NCBI GenBank assembly: GCA_038503035.1 | Contig: JAVSML010024016.1 | Span: forward strand, 18,743 to 82,742 | From: Crocodylus rhombifer | Taxonomy: Eukaryota; Chordata; Crocodylia; Crocodylidae | Direction of reading: 5' to 3' | Length of the DNA: 64,000 bases | Part shown: positions 57,140 through 64,000 of the stretch, one piece after another | How the letters are laid out: every line of letters starts with the position of its first letter | How positions within the stretch are numbered: the first letter of the stretch is position 1 | The notes under the pieces: generated by a model | Told to the model about the DNA's origin: nothing | Database searches by the model: none | The model's input: the letters and a program-made list of their open reading frames with translations, nothing else | Position numbers and translations under genes: made by a program

Positions 57140-57317
57140 CAGCGGTTCCCAACTTCAGGTCGCGACCCAAATGAGGGCTGTGGGGGCAATGCTAGCGGTG
57201 CTGCACACAAAAGATGAGCCATGCTGGGAGCTCTGTGCCCCTGGGCTGACACTGCTGCCACTGCCGCACTCCGCTCCAAGCAGCAGGTCGAGGCAAAAAA
57301 AAGTTTGGGAACCACTG
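57140..57317. mobile_element. hAT MITE with perfect target duplication
   Basis: 178 bp between identical 8-mers ATGTAGAG (57132-57139 and 57318-57325). Ends CAGCGGTTCCCAACTT and AAGTTTGGGAACCACTG are near-perfect inverted repeats. The best-preserved hAT boundary in the window. Confidence 0.8.
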
Positions 57318-57325
57318 ATGTAGAG

Positions 57326-58562
57326 GTTTCTCTCTGTGGCAGGAGACTTGGTGCTCCTGCCACATTAAGAGTAGGCAGGTGGGTGCTGAAGCAGCCTGCA
57401 AGTATGGCCTGGGCTGATCGCAGTCATCTGATCCAAGAGGAGATTATAAACCCAGAGCCTGAGATGAGGTAAAAGTAACATCTGGGACCCTGCTAAGAGA
57501 ACACTTCAGCAGGAGGGTTGCAGTTCCAGGTCAGCTTGGAGAGTAAAACCAAAAGCAGTCTGGAGGTTTGGGGAGGAATGAAGGGGAGGAGGAGGTTCTT
57601 AGGGATCCATGGAAGGGTCCAGAGCCTGGATTGAGAGGCTGAGAGTGTAGGACCAACAAGGGTCCACGAGCCTATTGAGAAGCTGAGTGTGGGACCACTG
57701 GGGATCCAGGAACCCCAGAGGAGGGGCTAAGTGGAAGAGAACATCAATGCAGATACCATCTGAGAGGGATCGTGTAGGGGTAGAACAGCCATGCAATTCG
57801 CCCATAAGGTATGAGCCACATTGCACCTGGTGGTCATTTAAGAGACCTGAGGAAGGCCTGGGGCAGCCTCCCTCATACGAAAATAAATGACATCAAGGCA
57901 TCTGTGTGACTGAAGCACTGATTGCCCACAAAGTGAGGGCTGAAGGGACTTCAGGGCTCCATGTCCACCTGTGGAAAAGCACTCTGCCACACTCGCCCCT
58001 GACTGAATACCATACACACCAAGACACAGAATCTCTTTCTCTCTTCTTCCCCTCTTGTCCACCTCCAGTTGGATGAATGACTATATAATTATCCCATGTA
58101 AAAAAAAAAAGCAGCATCAAGTAATGGAGTGCCCTGTAACAGAACAACTGGTGTTTAGTACTTTGGACAGTCTCCTGGGAGGTGGCAGATGTAGTTTGAA
58201 GCTCCTCCGGCAGAGAAGGGAGCTCAGTCTGGCTTACTCACTTCATTCTGTTTCATTCACAGCATAGGCAGATCAGGATTTTGTAAAAGTGGGGTGTGAA
58301 AGCAGCAAGCAGAGCTGCAAGGATGGCTGCATTACCTGTTCCCAGCTTTCCTTCCCACCCCACTGGGTAGGTGGACCATACCACAGGAGCAGCAGCAAAG
58401 GACTTTTTTTTAAAGTCCCTAAATAAGGTAAGAATCTTCTCCCTACTCCCAGTTCCCCCTCCCTTCCCCTCTGTGCTCACCAGCACATCCCTCCCCTCCC
58501 ATTCCCCCTTCTCCTGCCTGCCACTGCTCCCCGCTGACCTGAGTGGAAGGGAAGCTCTGTAG
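57326..58562. other. Unclassified stretch
   Basis: GA-rich degenerate tandem-like sequence at 57.5-57.75 kb, otherwise nothing recognised. Confidence 0.4.
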
Positions 58563-60400
58563 TAGGGCTGTGTGAAACAGCACCATTTTGGTTCAACTTC
58601 CATTTTGCCATTTCAACAGGACAGTGTGTACCAGGTGGGGGGCCCTAAGGTTACCATGCTCTCTCCTAGCACCCCTCACTGTGTCTAATTCGCCTATAAA
58701 ACACCCTTCATTCTCGCCCGCCACACCTTGATCACAAATTTATTAAAGGGAGGCTGCCTCTCGTCTTGTTGGTCACAGTGCTCCAGCTACCCCGCATCTT
58801 GCCTCTATAATGGGGTTCCAGACAACCCAGCCTTATGGGCTATGCATGGCTCCAACCACCCCTGTACCACGCCCCAAGCTTCACAGATGTACCAGACATT
58901 GTTTGGTCTATCTCACTCTCAGCGTGCCCTCTGGTGCTTGGGCTCTTCGCAGCCCTCGTTTCGCAGCGCACCCTCTGCCGCTTGGGCTCTCCGCAGCCCT
59001 TGTCTCGCAGCTGCGACCAACAGGTGCTCTGGCTTTCCACAGCCCCCTTTCTGGGGCTTCTCACTGTCTCCTCTCTGGGGCTTCTCTGGCGTTTCCACGC
59101 AGCCGTGGCTCCCCTATGAGGCCTCCCCCATCCCCTTATAGCCTCACCCGGTCCTCCGGTTGTAAACCGTCAACACAAAACTCCAGCCCCCTTGGCTATA
59201 ACATAAACCTAAGTCATCTAACTATAATAACACTTGAGCCACTCCAGGGTTTCTCCATCTCTTACCAGTATCACATCGTTCATTCATTCAGGCCTCTTCT
59301 CTGTTCTTACTCCGACAGAGTTCCTACCCCTTTGGCAGCCAGCAGGGAACTGCTTGCCTGGCTTCAGCCTAGGAGTTATATGGGAGCCAGGCCCTGCCCC
59401 TACTAGTCAGCTGACTCCCACCGGTTACCCTGGCAACCCACAGCTGGGCTCCTCACTTACTGCTCCACAAGTAGCAGGCATCTCAGTGCTCTGCTACAGT
59501 GTTTTGTTTTGAGTTTCATTTTGTTTCGAAAACACTGTTCCATTTCGTTTCGTCAAAACTGTTTTGTTGTTTTGACGTTGTTTCAACGTTTTGCCTGTAG
59601 GCTATAATGGGGAAGCATGAAACTGCCTATAATGTTGTCATGTTTTGGCAGATTTGGATGAAAAGAGCAGGAGTAGTAGCCCCTTCTGAGGGCATGAAGC
59701 CTGCCTAGTTTCAAAGAGATAGGTGCAGGGGTTTCTGGGAAACTGCACCTCAAGCTGTTGACAAGTAAAACTCATGTCGTGTGTGTGTTAAGGCACAAGG
59801 GAGTGAAAACACCAGGCTTGGTAGCCCCTGCTGAGGCCATGAAGCCTGCCAGCTTTCAATGAGATAGGTGCAGGGGTTTCTGGGAAACTGCACCTCAAGC
59901 TGCTGACAAGCAAAACTCACAACATGTATGACTGCATTAAGGCATGCCCTCACTGGTGCTGGGGCCTCTTCCCAACACGGTAGTGTTCCCCAATGAGGCT
60001 TCCTCCTCCCCTACAGCCTCATCCCAGTCCACCACTTTAAATGACAACAGGTAAAAGAATAACTTAGTGAGGAGCAGCACAGTAGCACTAGCAGCATCTC
60101 AGGCAGCCAAACTGACAGAATCTTTATTTCCTCTCCTGCAGGAGCTTCTTCTCCAGCATGTGTGTTAAGGCACACCCTCACTGTGTCCTTTCCCGCTTTT
60201 CCCCCTCCCTCTCCTTACTTTCTGTTTCCCTGCAGGCAAGCCCAGCTTCAGCTTCAAAACTCAAAATGTTTTGACTACCCTTGTTTTGTTTCGAGGCTGT
60301 TTTGAAGCCCTTTGTTTTATTTTGATTTCGCTGTTTCAAGCTCAAAATGAGTCGAAACAGTGTCAAAATGAAGCAGCCAGTGAAATTTCACACAGCCCTA
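58563..60400. mobile_element. Palindromic hAT-like element, copy 3, with nested LTR
   Basis: Termini TAGGGCTGTGTGAAA and TTTCACACAGCCCTA are inverted repeats. Flanks CTCTGTAG and CTCTATAG match at 7 of 8. Inside are GTTTCG-rich arms and the family motif GCAGGGGTTTCTGGGAAACT, present twice (near 59730 and 59875). An LTR-like repeat at 58627-59498 interrupts it. Confidence 0.72.
58627..59498 (-). repeat. Solo-LTR-like repeat nested in hAT copy 3
   Basis: Homologous along its length to 35060-36117: both open with TGT-AC-GG-GTGGGG, share CATGGCTCCA, ACATTGTTTG and TAGCCTCACCC-GTCCTC blocks, and end in a CAGTG-GCTGTGACA-like terminus (here TCTGCTACA). Ends TGTA...TACA fit an LTR. A target duplication could not be settled. 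Confidence 0.55.
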
Positions 60401-60408
60401 CTCTATAG

Positions 60409-61265
60409 CCACTCCTCATTCCAGCCAGGCTGCATGGGGAATAGGGCTCAACTGGGGATAGTAGTAAGGGCAAGCAGGCTTCCCCTCCCCGTGCCTGCTC
60501 CTGGGCTGGCAAGGAACATCCAGGAGACTGGGAAGGGAGGGAAAACCCACCTCCTGCTGCTGCCACTACTATTCCCAGCTGAGCCCAGCTGGAGCAGGAC
60601 AGGAGCAGCTCTGGAGCTCTGCTCCCTGCCCCTGACTCAGCTGAGGACAGTGGCAGTGATGGGAGAGGACCTCTCCTATCTGAGCACAAAAGGGAGTGGG
60701 GCTGGGCAGCAAATTCTTAACCTGCTTTGTGGATTTTTAAAAGCTGTTGTTCCTGCAGCATAATCCAAAGGAGGTGTGACTGTACCTCTGCACCCCCTCT
60801 GGATTCACCGCAATCCACAGACATATTCACCTCACATTCACCTTCCCCCACTTGCACCTGCACACCATAGATACATACTGTCATATATATCAATATTTAC
60901 CCACATGCATGCACTTTCAGACTGCATGTGATCCAGTTAGCACACTGCTGTGGCCCATGTGATAACTTGTTAAAGCATTTTTAAATGGATACACAGGAAG
61001 TAAGTTGTGTGGGTGCAGCCCACATAAAGTTGAGAGCTGCAAGTGTGGCCCGCTATGACAAATTGGTTGAGAACCACTGTACTAAGGGAGTCATCAAAGT
61101 TAGGTAGTAACTGAACAAGGATCTGGAGGATTTAAATTGTTGACTTTGGCACTTATGTCTCACCCAAGTCTCTTTGTGGCTCCAGTGCCTTGTCCTTAAC
61201 TTCACGTGCCTGCTCAAATGTAAAATACAAACAGCCTTGCTTTCACTAGGATCTTTTGATCTAGG
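60409..61265. other. Gene-free stretch before the CR1
   Basis: Mixed composition. GGTTGAGAACCACTGTA at 61065-61081 resembles the right end of a Charlie-like hAT element whose left end was not found. Confidence 0.4.
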
Positions 61266-64000
61266 TTTCATAGTTTCATAGTTTCATAGTAGCTAGAGTC
61301 GGAAGGGACCTAGGTAGATCATCTAGTCCGACCCCCTGCCTTGGCAGGAAAGAGCACCGGGGTCAGATGACCCCGGCAAGGTGCTCATCTAACTTCCTTT
61401 TAAAAATCCCCAGGCTAGGAGCCTGCACCACTTCCCCTGGAAGCCGGTTCCAGGCCCTAGCCGCCCTGACTGTGAAGTAGCGCCTCCTAATATCTAATCT
61501 AAACTTACCCTCCGCCAGCTTGTGACCGTTATTCCTGGTCACTCCTGGCAGCGCACGGGGGAACAGGGACTCCCCCAATACCTGCTGATCCCCCCTGACC
61601 AGTTTGTAGCAGGCCACAAGGTCCCCCCTTAACCTTCTCTTGTGGAGGCTAAACAGGTTCAGGTCCCTTAGCCTCTCCTCATAAGGCCTGCCCTGCTGAC
61701 CCCTGATCATACGAGTGGCCCTCCTCTGGACTCTTTCCATATCGTCCACGTCCCTCTTGAAGTGTGGCGCCCAGAACTGGACGCAGTACTCCAGCTGCGG
61801 CCTGACCAGTGCCGCATAGAGGGGGAGGATCACCTCCCTGGACCTGCTCGAGATGCATCTGTGGATGCATGACAGGGTACGGTTGGCCTTCTTGACTGCC
61901 TCCCCACACTGCCGGCCCATGTTCATCGTGGAGTCAATGACGACTCCAAGATCCTTTTCCGTCTCCGTGCTGGCAAGAGGGGAGTTCCCCAACCTGTAAG
62001 TGTGGTGCCGGTTCTTCCTCCCCATGTGCAACACCTTGCACTTATCAGTGTTAAACCCCATCCTATTCTCATCCGCCCACCGTTGCAACCTGTGAAGGTC
62101 AGCTTGTAGCCTATTGCACCCTTCTAGTGCACCCACATCCCCCCACATCTTAGTGTCAGCAGCAAACTTGAACAGGGTGCTTTCTACCCCGTCATCCAAG
62201 TCACTGGTGAAGATGTTGAACAGTGCGGGCCCAAGGACCGAGCCCTGCGGAACCCCACTGCCCACGTCCTTCCAGGTCGAGAAGAACCCATCCACTACCA
62301 CCCTCTGGGTGCGGCCCTCCAACCAGTTGGCGACCCATTTGACCGTGTGGGCATCGACACCACAGTCTCCCAGCTTTTTGATGAGGACAGGGTGAGAGAC
62401 AGTGTCGAAAGCCTTCCGGAAGTCCAGAAAGACTACATCCACAGCAACCCCTGCGTCTAATGATTTGGTGACCTGATCGTAAAAGGCCACCAGGTTGGTC
62501 TGACTAGACCTGCCACTGATGAACCCATGTTGGTTGCCCCTGAGCATGCATTCCCCCGCAAGGCCCTCCTAGATGTGTGCCAGGATAATTTTTTCAAAGA
62601 GCTTACCCGGGATTGAGGTAAGACTAACTGGCCTGTAATTTCCCGGGTCCTCTTTTTTTCCCTTTTTGAAGATAGGGACCACATTGGCCCTCTTCCAGTC
62701 CTCCGGTACCTCACCAGAGCACCACGAGTGCTCATAGAGCCGCGCCAGGGGTCCCGCAATGACCTCGGCCAGTTCCTGTAGAACCCTAGGGTGAAGATCG
62801 TCCGGACCAGCAGACTTGAACATGTCCAGCCTCTCCAGAAGTACCCTAACTAACTCCTCGCTAACCCCTGGCCCAGGCGTGTCTCTCCCGGGGCCCGAGG
62901 GGGGCCCAGCAGGGAGGTGGCTGAACTGGTCCCTACTTAGGAAGACAGAGGCAAAGAAATCGTTAAATATGTTAGCTTTGTCATCTGGCGTGATGACTAA
63001 GTTGCCCATCGTGTCCTGCAGGGGCCCCACATTACCCGGGACCCTCTTTTTACCCCCTATGTATTTGAAGAAGGACTTCTTATTGTCCTTAATCCGGGAA
63101 GCTAGTCCTATCTCCATCTCTGCCTTGGCCCTCCTGACTGCCCCCCTGCATCCTCGGGCGACTGTAACATAGTCCTTCTTGGTGATGACCCCATCTCTCC
63201 ATTGGGTGTATGCCTCCCTTTTAGCAAGGAGACATTCCCGGATGCTCCTAGTGAGCCATGGGGGTTTATGTGCCCTCCTGCTCCCTTTGACCCTTGTTGG
63301 GATTACCTCCCTTTGGGCATGGAGGATCGTCTCCTTAAGGAGCAACCACTCACCTTCGACATCTGATTCCCTTCCCCTCTGGGTCCTCAGCGCTTCCCCA
63401 ACGATCCTCCTTAGCTTGTTGAAGTCAGCCCTCCTCAAGTCTAGGGCTGTTGCCTTGCTGCAGCCCTTTGCCACCTTACGCTGGATGGTGAATTCCAGCA
63501 AGCGATGATCACTGTCTCCCAGGTGGCCCATCACCCGCAGCCCCCTCACCAGGTCATCACCCGTGGCCAGCACCAGGTCCAACAAGGCGTCTCCCCTGGT
63601 GGGTCTGTGCACCTCCTGGGTTAGATGGAGGTCCTGCACTCTGGCTAAGAACCGACGTGAGCGATCAGACTTGGCTGACTGCTCCTCCCAGCAGATGTCT
63701 GGGAAGTTCAGGTCCCCCATGATGACCACATCCTTAGCCCTCACTGCCTCTGCGAGCTGACCTAAGAATTCCTGGTCGAGCTCTTCTCCCTGGTTGGGAG
63801 GTCTATAGTAGACTCCCACCGTTAAGTCTCTCTCCCCTGGACTGCCTTTTACTCTAACCCAGAGCACCTCAGAGTACCCCCCCTCTACCCCCTTGCTAAT
63901 TAACGAGGAAGTATATTCCTCCTTGATGTAGAGTGCTACTCCTCCACCTTTCTTTCCTATCCTGTCCCTCCTGTATAGCCTATAGCCCTTGACACTCACC
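61266..64000 (-). mobile_element. CR1 LINE, long 3' part, runs off the window
   Basis: The 3' end has the TTTCATAG tandem tail (61266-61290) and a conserved 3' UTR (GGAAGGGACC, ATCATCTAGTCC). Upstream on the minus strand an endonuclease-RT frame spans the rest to the window edge. It is the longest and least decayed of the CR1 copies here. The 5' part lies outside the window. Confidence 0.92.
61363..63999 (-). pseudogene. CR1 ORF2 (APE endonuclease + reverse transcriptase), one internal stop
   Basis: One reading frame covers the region apart from a single TAG at 62569-62571. The N-terminal part is the apurinic-type endonuclease: VYYRPPN, the catalytic-type IMGDLNFPDICW, and GDSDHRLLEF. The RT follows with DPGNYRPVSLT, then after the stop [25 protein letters not shown] and GVPQGSVLGPALF. 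The catalytic box reads FAADTK where the family has F/Y-A-D-D, so the first aspartate is replaced by alanine (GCT instead of GAT or GAC). The C-terminal part ([25 protein letters not shown]) is complete to the stop at 61363. Known: such proteins nick DNA and copy the LINE RNA at the target. This copy should be inactive on two counts but is recent. The start of the ORF is beyond 64000. Confidence 0.9.

Overview
The window is nuclear DNA of a sauropsid vertebrate. A crocodilian is my best guess and a turtle is possible. The basis is two intron-containing vertebrate genes, CR1 LINEs whose 3' tails are built on a TTTCATAG-like unit, many hAT and Tigger-like DNA transposons, and a degraded gammaretrovirus-like provirus. 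Nothing bacterial or plasmid-like is present. The species call is inference, not proof.

Only two host protein genes can be supported. They lie head to head at 44.1-53.6 kb and share a CpG-rich promoter. SEC61B (minus strand, four coding exons, 96 aa) encodes the beta subunit of the ER translocon. ALG2 (plus strand, two coding exons, 406 aa) encodes the ER mannosyltransferase that adds the second and third mannoses to the dolichol-linked oligosaccharide. The same divergent pair exists in mammals, so the arrangement looks ancient. Both products serve the secretory pathway: entry of the polypeptide and building of the N-glycan donor.

The left 43 kb is gene-poor flank made of AT-rich apparently unique sequence and layered repeats. 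These are hAT-type elements with 8-bp target duplications (0.5-0.8, 0.95-1.5, 13.6, 16.1-17.9 kb), palindromic elements (3.9-4.7, 12.6-13.4, 37.3-38.8 kb), solo-LTR-like repeats (8.6-9.5, 35.1-36.1 kb), GC-rich minisatellites (20.9-21.9 kb), CR1 fragments (22.0-22.6, 38.85-40.3, 41.7-41.9, 42.4-43.6 kb), a Tigger-like element (30.0-30.5 kb) and one two-LTR provirus on the minus strand (23.8-29.4 kb). The provirus keeps recognisable gag, protease, RNase H, integrase and env-tail remnants but has lost the reverse transcriptase core and most of env.

The 6.9-kb third intron of SEC61B holds a MITE nested in a CR1 fragment, a Tigger-like element interrupted by a 100-N assembly gap, and another hAT-like repeat. 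Right of ALG2 are its long AT-rich 3' UTR and more hAT elements, including one copy that carries a nested LTR. The window ends inside a long CR1 LINE on the minus strand. That element has an almost continuous endonuclease-RT reading frame broken by one stop codon and a changed RT catalytic residue.

I found no clearly new gene system. The most unusual material is the three-copy palindromic hAT-like family, the LTR-like insert with internal direct repeats at 37.7-38.65 kb, a possible coding fossil at 13.8-15.35 kb, and the near-intact but catalytically altered CR1.
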